DNA of 61,523 bases from Snodgrassella alvi (GCF_002777425.1 NZ_MDVC01000005.1:1-61523), one strand, 5' to 3'; positions 40,237 through 51,260 are shown, numbered from the stretch's first letter. Notes: generated by a model not told the origin, from the letters alone. Numbers and translations are program-made.

Positions 40237-41304
40237 TTAATGCAGATTTGCCTTAAAGAATGAAACCAATTTGTCAAATGGAATCAGGTTGACGCGGTCG
40301 TACAGATCAACGTGTCCCGCATTTTTGACATAGTAAAGTTCTTTAGGCTCGGCTGCACGACGGTAAGCATCTTCGCTGAATTCTTTGGAATGGGCTTTAT
40401 CACCGGTGATAAATAATAATGGTCGCGGAGATATGGTTTCTATGTCGTTGAAGGGGTAGAAGTTCATGAATTTGGGGTTGCTGGTCAAGGTGGGATGAGT
40501 GGTTAATTCAGGTTGAGAGCCAGCCGGGGTAAATTCGCCACGCGCGGTGCGGTAAAAATCATAAAATTCATGTGCAATTGGGCTGTCTTTGGCGGTAATT
40601 TGCCCTTTATTGATGGTGCCACCGGTATATAAAGTTTTACCGCCGGTAAATTCTATGTAACGCTGTTCTGCTGCTTGCTGAAGAATTTGTTTTCTCTGTT
40701 GCAGGGTGAGTGAATGATTGAGGCCATTGCGACTTGCGGCACCCATGTCGTACATGCTGACTGTGGCGATGGCTTTGAAACGCGGGTCGATTTTGGCGGC
40801 GCTGATGGCAAAACTGCCACTGCCACAAATGCCGATTACGCCTATGTTGTTGCGGTCTACAAAAGGCTGGGTACCTAAAAAATCTACAGCGGCACTGAAA
40901 TCCTCGCTGTACACGTCGGGCAATACGGCATTGCGTGGTTGTCCTTCGCTTTCACCCCAGTATGATAAGTCGATTGCCAGTGTGACAAAGCCCTGTTCGG
41001 CCATTTTGGTGGCGTATAAATTGGCGCTTTGTTCTTTTACTGCGCCCATGGGATGGCCGACAATGATGGCTGGGTATTTTGTGTTTGCTGCTAATGTTTT
41101 CGGTGTAAACAGGTTGCCAGCCACTTTCATTTTATACTGATTGAGAAAGTTGACTTTCTGCATGGTTATTTGTTTGCTTTGATAAAAGTTATCTGCGTTG
41201 TTTGACATATTGGCTCCGATTGATAGTGGGGGAAACAGTCCGAAAAAACTGAGACATATGGTTATAAAAATTTTCTTTTTGAGATAAAGACTGATGTTTT
41301 GCAT
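40237..41304 (-). CDS. Alpha/beta hydrolase, dienelactone-hydrolase type
   Basis: A 355-residue hydrolase. A hydrophobic N-terminal stretch (about 10-31, FITICLSFFGLFPPLSIGA) looks like a signal peptide, so it is probably periplasmic. The oxyanion block is IIVGHPMGAV; the nucleophile elbow reads GVIGICGSGSFA with cysteine in the nucleophile place; Asp (ITGDKAHS) and His (NAGHVDLYD) complete the triad. Homologues without signal peptides are common next to LysR genes. It lies 40 bases after the MFS exporter on the same strand, so the two are likely co-transcribed. The substrate is unknown. Confidence 0.85.
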   Translation of the reverse strand: MQNISLYLKKKIFITICLSFFGLFPPLSIGANMSNNADNFYQSKQITMQKVNFLNQYKMKVAGNLFTPKTLAANTKYPAIIVGHPMGAVKEQSANLYATKMAEQGFVTLAIDLSYWGESEGQPRNAVLPDVYSEDFSAAVDFLGTQPFVDRNNIGVIGICGSGSFAISAAKIDPRFKAIATVSMYDMGAASRNGLNHSLTLQQRKQILQQAAEQRYIEFTGGKTLYTGGTINKGQITAKDSPIAHEFYDFYRTARGEFTPAGSQPELTTHPTLTSNPKFMNFYPFNDIETISPRPLLFITGDKAHSKEFSEDAYRRAAEPKELYYVKNAGHVDLYDRVNLIPFDKLVSFFKANLH

Positions 41305-41343
41305 GATTGGGAAGTCTCTTTGTTGAATCTGGTGAAGAATAAT

Positions 41344-42540
41344 TTATGAAAAGGGTTTAGCTGTTGTGCGGGTATATAGTGCAAAGCTGGTTTTCATGAG
41401 TAGTAGTGCTACGATAAAAATTAATGCGGAACTTAAGAAAATTCCCGCTATGCCCTGATGGTCATAGATGATGCCGCCTACGGCCGCAGCTAAGCCGATG
41501 GCAAATTGTATGGCTGCCACAGACAGGCCGCCCATCATTTCGGCTTTGTTGGCCAATGTAATGGCTATCCATGTTGACCAGCCGACAGGCAGAAAACCAA
41601 ACATGAAACCCCATGCAACAATAAGTGCTGAATCGGTGGCCGGATTGTTATGGCTGAATAGTAATGTGACGGCCAGAATAAATAAAATGATGTGGCTGAT
41701 TATCATGCTTGGTTTAAAGTGTTTATGCATTATCCATCCGGCGATAATGGTGCCGGCAAAATTGCCGATGCCGAAAATCAATAACAGTATGGATAAGGTA
41801 TTAGCTGGCAGGGCAAGGGTATGTTGCAGAAAAGGTCTTAAGTAGGTGAAGAAAATATGATATCCGCCATAGCTGAATATGGTGGCCAGTATTCCGGTGG
41901 CTACCCATGGCTGTTTTAAGAGTAAGAGCATTTGTTTGAAGTTGCTATCTGCTTGCGCCGGTAGGGAGGGTAAGGAGAAGAATTGCCAGATAAATGCGGC
42001 AAGGCCTAAAAGTGCGGTGAGCAGGAAGATGCTTCTCCAGCCGATGATGTTGCCCAGATAACTGGCCAATGGCAGGGAAATGATGGTGGCCACGGATACG
42101 CCGGCGTAGACAATGCTGAGTGCACGCGAAACCTCTTTTTCTGGTACCAGTTGTATGGTTACGGCGGATGCTAGTGACCAGAAGCTGCCGACACACAGTC
42201 CTAATAGGCAACGTCCGCTAAGCAATAGAATATAGTTTGGGGCAAAGGCAATTAATGTATTTGCTGCTATTAACATGGCAGACATGATTAATAAGACTGT
42301 GCGCCTGTTGGTGGTTTGGGCTACTGATGAAAGGAAGAGGCTGGCTATTACGGCAAAAATACCTACAGCGGTAACAGTTTGCCCTGCCATGCCTTCAGTG
42401 ATGTTCAGGGATTTGGCTATTGGTGTAAGCAGGCTAATCGGGACAAATTCGGCGCTGATGAGGCTGGTAACGCCCATAAATAATGAGAAAACGGCAGACC
42501 AGTGTGCTGTTGCTGGTGGCTGATGGGTTTGCTGCTGCAT
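41344..42540 (-). CDS. MFS exporter, DHA1/AraJ-like
   Basis: A 398-residue 12-helix carrier of the drug:H+ antiporter-1 group, resembling AraJ/YdhP/SotB-type sugar and drug exporters (TM1 SAEFVPISLLTPIAKSLNITEGMAGQTVTAVG; TM4-5 GRCLLGLCVGSFWSLASAV). I start at the ATG at 42540, giving MQQQTHQ; a TTG eleven codons earlier lacks a ribosome binding site. It precedes the alpha/beta hydrolase on the same strand. Confidence 0.85.
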   Translation of the reverse strand: MQQQTHQPPATAHWSAVFSLFMGVTSLISAEFVPISLLTPIAKSLNITEGMAGQTVTAVGIFAVIASLFLSSVAQTTNRRTVLLIMSAMLIAANTLIAFAPNYILLLSGRCLLGLCVGSFWSLASAVTIQLVPEKEVSRALSIVYAGVSVATIISLPLASYLGNIIGWRSIFLLTALLGLAAFIWQFFSLPSLPAQADSNFKQMLLLLKQPWVATGILATIFSYGGYHIFFTYLRPFLQHTLALPANTLSILLLIFGIGNFAGTIIAGWIMHKHFKPSMIISHIILFILAVTLLFSHNNPATDSALIVAWGFMFGFLPVGWSTWIAITLANKAEMMGGLSVAAIQFAIGLAAAVGGIIYDHQGIAGIFLSSALIFIVALLLMKTSFALYTRTTAKPFS

Positions 42541-42970
42541 TGTTGCTGAGTCTCCGTTATCTGGTTTGCACAATTGATGTGGTATTCATTTTTTAGAGTT
42601 GTGTAGGTATTTACTATGTTTTTTGTGGATGTTTTATTGACTGATTGATACTTTCATGCTGTTTTGAAAAGTATAAGTAGCTAAAATTTCTATGTAAAAT
42701 ACTTATACTTTATGGCAATTAATGCCTGAAAAGCATGGTTTGGTGACTTTTTAAGGATGATATGTACTGAAATTTGCTTGGGGAGTGAAGTAAATGCTGG
42801 CTTTAGATGGCGAAGATAAGTTAGTGAAAAATGATAGATGATGCAATTTGCTTGTAGTTGGAAATCAGATTTAGTATGAAAGTATTGCTGTTGTTTTTCT
42901 GAAAAATGTGTTTTTTTATTGCTGGTGGCAGGAATAAGCAGGGTTTTGGGGCTAGAGGATGCTGAAAAAG
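42541..42970. other. Intergenic region, MFS promoter side
   Basis: About 430 bases with no gene recognised. It should hold the promoter of the MFS-hydrolase pair; no regulator operator could be picked out. Confidence 0.35.
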
Positions 42971-42999
42971 AAAAAGCCCTGTGGTGAACAAGGCTTTTT
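42971..42999 (-). terminator. Terminator of guaA
   Basis: AAAAAGCC (42971-42978) pairs with GGCTTTTT (42992-42999), with a partly paired top (TGT/ACA). On the minus strand it is followed by TCTTTTTC. It lies about 30 bases after the guaA stop. Confidence 0.8.
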
Positions 43000-43027
43000 G
43001 GTTTGCGTTAATATGGTGTGTGCGCTG

Positions 43028-44593
43028 TTATTCCCACTCAATGGTAGCAGGTGGTTTGCCGCTGACATCGTAAACCACGCGGTTGATGCCGCGGACTTCG
43101 TTGATGATGCGGTTGGAAACGCGGCCAAGTAAATCGTACGGCAGGTGTGCCCAGTGGGCAGTCATGAAGTCGCTGGTAATAACTGCACGCAAGGCTACTA
43201 CGTATTCGTAGGTGCGGCCGTCTCCCATGACGCCTACGGATTTTACTGGCAGGAAAACGGCAAATGCCTGACTGGTTTTGTCGTACCAGGATAGGCCATC
43301 TTCATCACAGGTGTTGCGCAATTCTTCGATAAAGATGTGGTCGGCACGACGCAGTAAGTCGGCATACTCGCGTTTAACTTCGCCCAGAATACGCACGCCC
43401 AGACCGGGGCCGGGGAAGGGATGACGGTATACCATGTCGCGTGGTAGTCCCAGAGCTACACCTAGTTCGCGCACTTCGTCTTTGAAGAGGTCGCGCAGTG
43501 GCTCCAGCAGTTGCAGATTGAGTGTTTCCGGCAGGCCGCCTACGTTGTGATGGCTTTTGATGGCATGCGCTTTTTTGGTTTTGGCGCCGGCGCTTTCAAT
43601 TACATCAGGGTAGATGGTGCCTTGTGCCAGCCATTTGGCGTTTTGGCGTTTGCCGGCTTCGCGCTGGAAAACTTCAACAAATTCGGCACCGATGATTTTG
43701 CGTTTGCGTTCGGGGTCGGTTTCGCCGGCAAGTTTTTCGAGGAAGTCGACAGAAGCATCGACGTGAATTACGTTTACGCCAAGGTTTTTGCCGAACATGT
43801 CCATAACCATTTGCGCTTCCTGATAGCGCAACAGGCCATGATCAACGAAAACGCAGGTAAGCTGGTCGCCGATGGCACGGTGAATCAGGGCTGCGGCTAC
43901 GGATGAATCCACGCCACCGGAAAGACCCAGAATAACTTCATCGTTACCTACCTGTTCGCGAATTTTGGTAATGGCTTCTTCGATGTAGTTTGGCATTGTC
44001 CAGCTTGGTTTGGCCTGACAGATGTCCAGTACAAAGCGGTTGATTAGTTCGCGCCCTTGTTTGGTATGGGTAACTTCGGGGTGAAACTGTACGCCATAGA
44101 AGTGTTTTTGTGGATTTTCGATGATGGCATAAGGGCAGCTAGGGGTATGGCCAATGCTTTTGAAGCCTTCTGGCAGTTTGCTTACTTTGTCGCCATGGCT
44201 CATCCATACATCCAGTGTGTTGGGCTGGTTGTCAAAAATACCATTGGTAAACTGGCTGTCTTCTGTATGTACCTGAGCATAACCGAATTCGCGCTGGTCG
44301 CCACCGCTGACTTCACCACCCATGGTGTGTGCCAGCCATTGCATGCCATAGCAGATGCCAAGAATGGGGATACCCAGATTAAGGATTTCTGGATCGGCCT
44401 GATAGTCTGATTCGTATACTGAATTGGGGCCGCCAGACAGGATAATGCCTTTGGGGGCGAATGCCTTGATGTCGGCAATGGGCATGTCGAATGAATGTAA
44501 TTCACAATAAACATGAGCTTCACGTACGCGCCGGGCGATGAGCTGGGTTACTTGTGAACCAAAATCGAGAATTAAGATTTTATCCTGATTCAT
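43028..44593 (-). CDS. guaA: GMP synthase (glutamine-hydrolysing)
   Basis: GuaA aminates XMP to GMP with glutamine. The N-terminal class I amidotransferase has its nucleophile in GICYGMQWL and His/Glu in [11 protein letters not shown]; the ATP pyrophosphatase domain has the PP-loop [12 protein letters not shown] (about 225-236), and the C-terminal dimerisation domain ends PPATIEWE. The 521-residue length is normal. It is a single gene with its own terminator; guaB is not in the window. Confidence 0.98.
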   Translation of the reverse strand: MNQDKILILDFGSQVTQLIARRVREAHVYCELHSFDMPIADIKAFAPKGIILSGGPNSVYESDYQADPEILNLGIPILGICYGMQWLAHTMGGEVSGGDQREFGYAQVHTEDSQFTNGIFDNQPNTLDVWMSHGDKVSKLPEGFKSIGHTPSCPYAIIENPQKHFYGVQFHPEVTHTKQGRELINRFVLDICQAKPSWTMPNYIEEAITKIREQVGNDEVILGLSGGVDSSVAAALIHRAIGDQLTCVFVDHGLLRYQEAQMVMDMFGKNLGVNVIHVDASVDFLEKLAGETDPERKRKIIGAEFVEVFQREAGKRQNAKWLAQGTIYPDVIESAGAKTKKAHAIKSHHNVGGLPETLNLQLLEPLRDLFKDEVRELGVALGLPRDMVYRHPFPGPGLGVRILGEVKREYADLLRRADHIFIEELRNTCDEDGLSWYDKTSQAFAVFLPVKSVGVMGDGRTYEYVVALRAVITSDFMTAHWAHLPYDLLGRVSNRIINEVRGINRVVYDVSGKPPATIEWE

Positions 44594-44988
44594 GCTAGGC
44601 TCTTGACAGGTGTTTGAGTATGAAGCGAGTTATTTTAACACTTTTCTGTTTTTATTTCTGCAAGTGCTCTGTATGGGGAAAACTAATATTGTGAAAAATA
44701 GGCTATCTATCTGGATAAGATGATTAATGTATTTGTTTTATGGCTGCTGTTATTTAGTTTTGCTGTTTTGTGGGTTGCATACTTTTATGATTTTTATTCA
44801 GCTTCTTTTTTCGATTTTGTGCCAGAAATTTCAGGATATTGCTAAGCCGGTTCTGATAGTCATTATTTAATGTATTATTAAAAGTGCTTTTGCCAGGCTC
44901 TATATAGAAATGAATTTTTTTGTTAATGATGGGTTTAGGTGTAGATGTCATGTAGAATTCATTGGTGTTAACTTCTCCATTCGGTCCG
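44594..44988. other. Intergenic, guaA promoter side
   Basis: About 395 bases. A 65-codon Asn/Lys/Gln-rich frame on the minus strand (44754-44951) has no ribosome binding site and no family resemblance, so I do not call it. The guaA promoter must lie in the left part. Confidence 0.35.
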
Positions 44989-45218
44989 TTAGTTGTTCTG
45001 ATAAAGTTGATTGATTACAGATAGCAAATAAGTAGCTATTGCCGCTAATAAAAATATTGCCAAGCTGGAATTTTCATTATTTGTTTGGGTTACTAGCCCA
45101 CAAAGCAGGGATATTAAAGCATTCACTCCGGCAAAAAAAACAGCTAAATGCTTGTGTAAACTATTGAATCACATCGCCATTCCTGCATGATTTTTAAGTC
45201 TTTGGGTTGATAGCTCAT
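44989..45218 (-). pseudogene. Possible frameshifted small membrane protein
   Basis: From an ATG at 45218 the minus strand reads MSYQPKDLKIMQEWRCDS and then hits a stop. Shifting one frame continues as LHKHLAVFFAGVNALISLLC and then LAIFLLAAIATYLLSVINQL, two clear membrane helices, ending at 44989. The break lies around 45140-45175, near an A8/T8 run. Either the gene is broken or the run allows switching. The family is unknown. Confidence 0.35.
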
Positions 45219-45308
45219 GCTATTGCTGAATGTTATTTTTTCCAATAAAAACTAGCTATAAATTATTGACGAGGAAATGCTATTATTTTATTGATAATGC
45301 AGCCGGAT
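45219..45308. other. Short spacer
   Basis: AT-rich spacer after the lipoprotein stop; no feature seen. Confidence 0.3.
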
Positions 45309-45563
45309 TTATCGGCATTTGCGCGGGCTTTCACCTTTTAGCTCTTCGTTGGTGCGGAGGTCGTAAATACGAATAGTAGCTTTGGGAAAGGATGCACATA
45401 GGGAATTTTTAACGGTGTAGATGCCGGTGCCATGTGCCAGCAATTTCATTTTAGGTAATAAATCTTTACCATTTTCATCTTGGGCAGTAAGGCGATAATC
45501 TCCGTTGATTGTTATACAGCCGCTTAATAATAGTAGCCCTAAAAGATAAGCAGTTTTTTTCAT
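45309..45563 (-). CDS. Small putative lipoprotein
   Basis: An 84-residue protein with a signal peptide and lipobox (MKKTAYLLGLLLLSGC), predicting a 69-residue lipid-anchored mature form. Two later cysteines (LCASFP and the third residue from the end) could form a disulfide. No known domain was recognised. AGAGAAA precedes the ATG. It lies between smpB and guaA with its own spacers. Confidence 0.75.
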   Translation of the reverse strand: MKKTAYLLGLLLLSGCITINGDYRLTAQDENGKDLLPKMKLLAHGTGIYTVKNSLCASFPKATIRIYDLRTNEELKGESPRKCR

Positions 45564-45820
45564 CGCTAATTTCTCTTTTTTGTTATTGAAAACAATGGTT
45601 ATATTGTACTTTTAAGTTTTAAATATAACATATTTTAGTAGGTGTCTGTTTAGTTAAATTTGCAGGAATGTGGTATGGGGTGGATGAGTAGGTAATGATG
45701 TACTTTTTAATTTATTTTGAGTTGTTTTTTTGTTTTGGCTTTTCTGGCAGTTATTGATGGCTTTTATTTTATGGATCAAATGGATGGGATTGCGATTATC
45801 AATCGGATTTAAATTTTATT
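45564..45820. other. AT-rich spacer with a 21-base repeat
   Basis: No gene. Bases 45698-45718 are identical to 51495-51515 (a run beginning ATGTACTTTTTAATTT). Confidence 0.4.
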
Positions 45821-45856
45821 AAAAAGGGAAATTGAAAAATATCAATTTCCCTTTTT
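45821..45856 (-). terminator. Terminator of smpB
   Basis: A 15-bp perfect stem (45821-45835 with 45842-45856) with AAAAAGGG/CCCTTTTT at its base; it lies 24 bases after the smpB stop. Confidence 0.85.
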
Positions 45857-45879
45857 AATATTTTATGATTTGGCATGAG

Positions 45880-46326
45880 TTAGCGAGCCTGTTTTATTAG
45901 CCGTTGTTTTTCACGGTTCCAGTCTTTTTCTTTGCTGCTCTGGCGTTTGTCGTGCTGTTTTTTACCTTTGGCTAAGCCCATGTCGATTTTGACATAGCCA
46001 TGGCTGTAATGCATGTTGACGGGGACGAGGGTATAGCCACTGCGTTCTACTTTGCCAATCAGTTTGTTGATTTGAGATTGATTCAGTAGAAGTTTCCGCT
46101 GGCGTACCGGATCGGGCTTGACGTGATCGGAGGCGGTAGGCAATGCAGTGATGTGGCTGCCGACTAAGTAGAAGGCACCTTTTTTCCACTGGATATAGCT
46201 TTCCTTGATTTGCACCCGGCCTGCACGAATGGCTTTGACTTCCCAGCCTTCCAGAACGATGCCGGCTTCTATCTGTTCTTCAATAAAGTAATCGTGAAAG
46301 GCTTTTTTATTGTTGATAATGCTCAT
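45880..46326 (-). CDS. smpB: SsrA-binding protein SmpB
   Basis: SmpB escorts tmRNA to stalled ribosomes for trans-translation. The 148 residues begin with [31 protein letters not shown], contain [11 protein letters not shown] and end in the basic tail [23 protein letters not shown], all hallmarks. The tmRNA gene itself was not found in the window. It lies 138 bases past the MFS gene stop on the same strand but has a terminator between. Confidence 0.97.
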   Translation of the reverse strand: MSIINNKKAFHDYFIEEQIEAGIVLEGWEVKAIRAGRVQIKESYIQWKKGAFYLVGSHITALPTASDHVKPDPVRQRKLLLNQSQINKLIGKVERSGYTLVPVNMHYSHGYVKIDMGLAKGKKQHDKRQSSKEKDWNREKQRLIKQAR

Positions 46327-46428
46327 ATTGGTTTTCTGTTACGTTGTATTTTTGTGTCTATTTTAGCAGAAAGAATGGGCAATGGAGACAGATTACTAAT
46401 AAAGCTGATGGGAATAGATGGAATAAAT

Positions 46429-46457
46429 AAAAAACCGATTGGGTTAATCGGTTTTTT
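46429..46457 (-). terminator. Terminator of the MHS-family carrier gene
   Basis: AAAAAACCGATT (46429-46440), loop GGGTT, AATCGGTTTTTT (46446-46457). It lies directly after the stop of the carrier gene. Confidence 0.88.
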
Positions 46458-46464
46458 ATCTGTT

Positions 46465-47805
46465 TTAGTTTTCGATTTCCTGTCGATGGGTTTCGGGTAG
46501 TAGCAGGACGGCGAGCATGCTAAGCAGGCAGGAAACGATCAGAAACCAGCCAACATACACGGTACCCTGTAAGCTGTATTCTTTAACTAGCCATGCGGCG
46601 GTAAAGGGTGTGAGTGAACCACCCAGGATGCCGCCGAAGCTGAAAGATATGGCTGCGCCAGTATATCGTACGTTAGTAGGAAATATTTCCGGTAAAAAGG
46701 CAGCTAGTGGTGTCCATAGAATGCCCATAACAAATAAGGAAAAGGACAGAAATATGGCGGCAACAGCAGTACTGTCACAATTGATTAAATCACCGTAGAA
46801 GTAACCGATTATTACGGTTAGGATGCCACCGATTAAAAATATCGGACGGCGGCCGATTTTATCGGAAAGCCATGCTGAGACGGGCGAACCTAAAGCCATA
46901 AATACTATGGCACCCATCAGGATGAATAGGTAGTCAATTTTGTTGAACAGTGCTGCGCTTTGCCATGGATGCTGTGTGGTAGCATATTGCAGGGAAAATA
47001 CAGTAGACAGAAAAAACAGGGTAAAGCATGACATGGCCGCCAGTGAACCAAGGATAAGCTGTTTGTAATGCTTACGGACGGTATCAGCCAGCGGCACTTT
47101 TACTGCATTCTGTTTGGCAACCATGCTGCGAAAGGCATTGCTTTCAATAATGGACATGCGGACATACATGCCAAGGCCAACTAGCACTATGCTCAGCAGA
47201 AAGGGAATACGCCAGCCCCAAGCCATCATTTGTTCGTTGCTCAGGCTTTTGGACAGAATAATGAATATCAGGCTGGCGGTAATAAAGCCGATAGGAGGCC
47301 CGATTTGTGGGAACATGGCGAAGAGGGCGCGTTTACCTTTGGGAGCGTTTTCGGTAGCCAGTAAGGCGGCACCGCCCCATTCGCCACCCAGCCCAAGCCC
47401 CTGACAGAAGCGCAGGATGCATAAGCAAATTGGTGCAAAGATGCCAGCTTGTTGGTAGGTTGGCAGAAAGCCAATCAGGGTGGTGCTGATGCCCATTATC
47501 AGTAAGGATGCAATCAGGGTGGTTTTGCGGCCGACTTTGTCGCCGAAATGGCCGAACAGTGCTGCACCAATGGGGCGGGCGATAAAGGCGATGCCGAAGG
47601 TCAGAAATGAGTGCATGACGGCAAGTGCCGGATCCTTGTTTGCAAAAAACAAGGTATCCAGTACCAGTGCGGCGGCCAGACCGTATATGTAGAAGTCGTA
47701 AAATTCTACGGCTGTACCTACCAGACTGGCAACGGCAACTTTAGTAGGGGAATTTTGGGTGATTTGAGGTGCAGATTCGGGCTGCGATGCGGGTGTGTTA
47801 GTCAT
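46465..47805 (-). CDS. MHS-family metabolite:H+ symporter (MFS)
   Basis: A 446-residue 12-helix carrier of the metabolite:H+ symporter group (relatives: ShiA, KgtP, ProP). Typical blocks are VGTAVEFYDFYIYGLAAALV in TM1, ARPIGAALFGHFGDKVGRKTTL, GEWGGAALLATENAPKGKRA and WLSDKIGRRP. These import dicarboxylates, shikimate or betaines; the substrate here cannot be told. It is transcribed alone between smpB and ilvC, with terminators on both sides. Confidence 0.9.
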   Translation of the reverse strand: MTNTPASQPESAPQITQNSPTKVAVASLVGTAVEFYDFYIYGLAAALVLDTLFFANKDPALAVMHSFLTFGIAFIARPIGAALFGHFGDKVGRKTTLIASLLIMGISTTLIGFLPTYQQAGIFAPICLCILRFCQGLGLGGEWGGAALLATENAPKGKRALFAMFPQIGPPIGFITASLIFIILSKSLSNEQMMAWGWRIPFLLSIVLVGLGMYVRMSIIESNAFRSMVAKQNAVKVPLADTVRKHYKQLILGSLAAMSCFTLFFLSTVFSLQYATTQHPWQSAALFNKIDYLFILMGAIVFMALGSPVSAWLSDKIGRRPIFLIGGILTVIIGYFYGDLINCDSTAVAAIFLSFSLFVMGILWTPLAAFLPEIFPTNVRYTGAAISFSFGGILGGSLTPFTAAWLVKEYSLQGTVYVGWFLIVSCLLSMLAVLLLPETHRQEIEN

Positions 47806-47829
47806 AATTTTTCTTGGATTCAGGGTTGA

Positions 47830-47867
47830 AAAAAGCTTGTATATGAAAATGCATACACAAGCTTTTT
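47830..47867. terminator. Terminator of ilvC, bidirectional
   Basis: AAAAAGCTTGT (47830-47840) pairs with ACAAGCTTTTT (47857-47867). Read on the minus strand it follows the ilvC stop and has a T-rich side. Confidence 0.8.
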
Positions 47868-47898
47868 GTTTGGGTACAAGCTGACTTAGACAGCTAAA

Positions 47899-48930
<1,032 letters not shown>

Positions 48931-48999
48931 TTAATGCTTTGATTCTATAATTGGTGTTCGGGTATGGCTTTAAGCCGGTAATTTTGTCAGCGTGTCTGA

Positions 49000-49491
49000 T
49001 TAAATACGTAACATGCGCTCACCGCGGCCTATGCCGGCTGCACCGGTGCGAACTGTTTCCAGAATCAGTGTTTTGCCCACGGTATCCAGAAAGGCATCAA
49101 GTTTGTTGCTGGTGCCGGTGATTTCTACGGTGTAGGTTTTATCGGTAACATCGATGATGTGGCCGCGGAAAATATCAGCCAGACGCAGTACTTCATCGCG
49201 GTCTTTGCCGGTGGCGCGCAGCTTGACCAGCATTAATTCGCGTTCGACGTATTGGCTGTCATTGAGGTCGATTACTTTGATGACTTCAATCAGTTTGTTT
49301 AGCTGTTTGGTTATCTGCTCCATGACCAGATCGTTACCGCTGGTGACGATTGTCATGCGTGACAGGGTTTTGTCTTCTGTGGGCGATACCGACAGAGAAT
49401 CGATGTTGTAGGCACGGGCTGAAAACAGGCCAACAATGCGGCTCATGGCACCAGATTGGTTTTCCATCAGAATAGATAAAATGTGTCTCAT
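49000..49491 (-). CDS. ilvH: Acetolactate synthase regulatory subunit
   Basis: The 163-residue small subunit confers valine feedback on acetohydroxyacid synthase. The N-terminal ACT domain reads MRHILSILMENQSGAMSRIVGLFSARAYNIDSLSV; the C-terminal half is the ALS_ss_C domain. Its ATG overlaps the ilvI stop by four bases (ATGA), so it is translated with ilvI. Confidence 0.97.
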   Translation of the reverse strand: MRHILSILMENQSGAMSRIVGLFSARAYNIDSLSVSPTEDKTLSRMTIVTSGNDLVMEQITKQLNKLIEVIKVIDLNDSQYVERELMLVKLRATGKDRDEVLRLADIFRGHIIDVTDKTYTVEITGTSNKLDAFLDTVGKTLILETVRTGAAGIGRGERMLRI

Positions 49492-51260
49492 GATGCACTC
49501 CGGCTATTCTGTTCGCGGTCACTGCCTGCGGTAGTTGGGGGGGGACTCATATGCGGTGGTAATACCATTTCGTCCAGTCCTTTGCCATTGCCTACCATCG
49601 GGTAGACATTCTGGGTACGGTCGGTAATGAAGTCCATGAATACCAGCCGGTCTTTCAGGGCAATGGCTTCTTTCAGGGCACCTTCTATGTCGGCTGCTTT
49701 TTCAACCCGGATACCGATATGGCCGTAGGCTTCGGCCAGTTTGACAAAGTCGGGCAGTGATTCCATATAGGTTTCGGAGTAGCGGTTTTCGTAGTACAGC
49801 TCCTGCCACTGGCGAACCATGCCGAGAAAGCCGTTATTCAGGTTGATTACTTTGATGGGCAGGCGATACTGGTAACAGGTAGACAGTTCCTGAATGTTCA
49901 TTTGAATGGAACCTTCACCGGTGATACAGAATACGTCTTCCTCTGGTCTGGCCAGTTTGGCACCCATGGCATAAGGCAGGCCTACGCCCATGGTGCCCAG
50001 TCCGCCGGAATTGAGCCACTGGCGCGGCCGCTGAAACGGGTAGTACTGCGCAGTGAACATCTGATGCTGGCCGACATCGGAGGTAATGAGGGCATTGTTG
50101 CCGGTAAGTCTGGCTAATGTCTGGATTACCTGTTGCGGCGTGATGGATCCGCCTGTGCTGTCAAACCACAGGCTGTTATAGCTGCGCCAGTTTTCGATGG
50201 TTTTCCACCATCTTTCCAGTGCATTGCTGTTGAAAGCCAGATTCTGCTTCTGCCACAGGGCGAGTAAATCAGCAAGAACGTTTTTTACATCGCCAACAAT
50301 CGGCACATCTACTTTAACGCGTTTGGCAATGCTGGAGGGGTCGATATCGATATGGATGATTTTTTTGCCATCATCGGTAAATTTGTCTGGTACAGAGACA
50401 ACGCGGTCATCGAAGCGTGCGCCCACGGCCAGTACAACATCTGCGTTCTGCAAGGCCAGATTGCCTTCATAGCAGCCATGCATGCCTACCATGCCCAGAA
50501 ACTGACGATTGGTGCTGGGGAATGCGCCCAATCCCATCAGGGTGGATACACAGGGTGTGCCGGTAGACTGGATGAAGTCAGTGAGGACATTGCTGGCATT
50601 GCCCAGTATCACGCCGCCACCAAACAGAATAATCGGGCGTTTGGCCGCAGCCATTACCTGTGCTGCTTTTTTTATCTGGCCGGTGTGCCCGTGGGTAACG
50701 GGCTGATAGGAGCGGATATTGATGTCTTCCTGTGGATAGCTGAATTTTGCCATTGCCTGTGTGACATCTTTAGGTACATCGATAACCACTACTCCGGGCC
50801 GGCCGGTACGGGCAAGCTGGAATGCTTTTTTTACGGTCTCGGCCAGTTCGCTGACGTGTGTTACCAGAAAATTATGTTTCACGCAGGGGCGGGAAATGCC
50901 AACGGTATCTACTTCCTGAAAGGCATCGGAACCAATGGCAGGTGTGCCAACCTGACCGGAAATAACCACGAGGGGTACTGAGTCGGAATTGGCTGTGGCA
51001 ATACCGGTAATGGCATTAGTGGCACCCGGGCCGGATGTGACCAGTGCTACGCCGATTTTTTCACCATTACTGGCACGTGAATAGGCATCGGCAGCGTGAA
51101 CTGCGGCCTGTTCGTGTCTGACCAGTATGTGGCGAAATTTTTTTAACTGGAAGATGGCGTCGTAAATTTCGAGAACTGCTCCGCCGGGATATCCGAAAAC
51201 ATATTCTACATTCTCGGCTTTGAGACTCTGCACGAGTATTTGTGCACCTGAAAGTTGCAT
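49488..51260 (-). CDS. ilvI: Acetolactate synthase catalytic subunit
   Basis: A 590-residue thiamine-diphosphate enzyme that condenses pyruvate into acetolactate or acetohydroxybutyrate. The N-terminal pyrophosphate domain holds the catalytic glutamate (RHEQAAVHAADAYSRA), the central FAD domain is intact, and the TPP motif is ITGEGSIQMN (about 450). AAGAGG lies five bases before the ATG. Past the usual end at MVLPPHM the protein has an odd Pro/Thr/Ser tail encoded across a C8 run (49537-49544), where slippage would change the terminus and the coupling to ilvH. Confidence 0.97.
   Translation of the reverse strand: MQLSGAQILVQSLKAENVEYVFGYPGGAVLEIYDAIFQLKKFRHILVRHEQAAVHAADAYSRASNGEKIGVALVTSGPGATNAITGIATANSDSVPLVVISGQVGTPAIGSDAFQEVDTVGISRPCVKHNFLVTHVSELAETVKKAFQLARTGRPGVVVIDVPKDVTQAMAKFSYPQEDINIRSYQPVTHGHTGQIKKAAQVMAAAKRPIILFGGGVILGNASNVLTDFIQSTGTPCVSTLMGLGAFPSTNRQFLGMVGMHGCYEGNLALQNADVVLAVGARFDDRVVSVPDKFTDDGKKIIHIDIDPSSIAKRVKVDVPIVGDVKNVLADLLALWQKQNLAFNSNALERWWKTIENWRSYNSLWFDSTGGSITPQQVIQTLARLTGNNALITSDVGQHQMFTAQYYPFQRPRQWLNSGGLGTMGVGLPYAMGAKLARPEEDVFCITGEGSIQMNIQELSTCYQYRLPIKVINLNNGFLGMVRQWQELYYENRYSETYMESLPDFVKLAEAYGHIGIRVEKAADIEGALKEAIALKDRLVFMDFITDRTQNVYPMVGNGKGLDEMVLPPHMSPPPTTAGSDREQNSRSAS

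Noticed and set aside
44754-44951. 65-codon Asn/Lys/Gln-rich frame on the minus strand
   Set aside because: No ribosome binding site, no recognisable family, and composition like translated AT-rich spacer.
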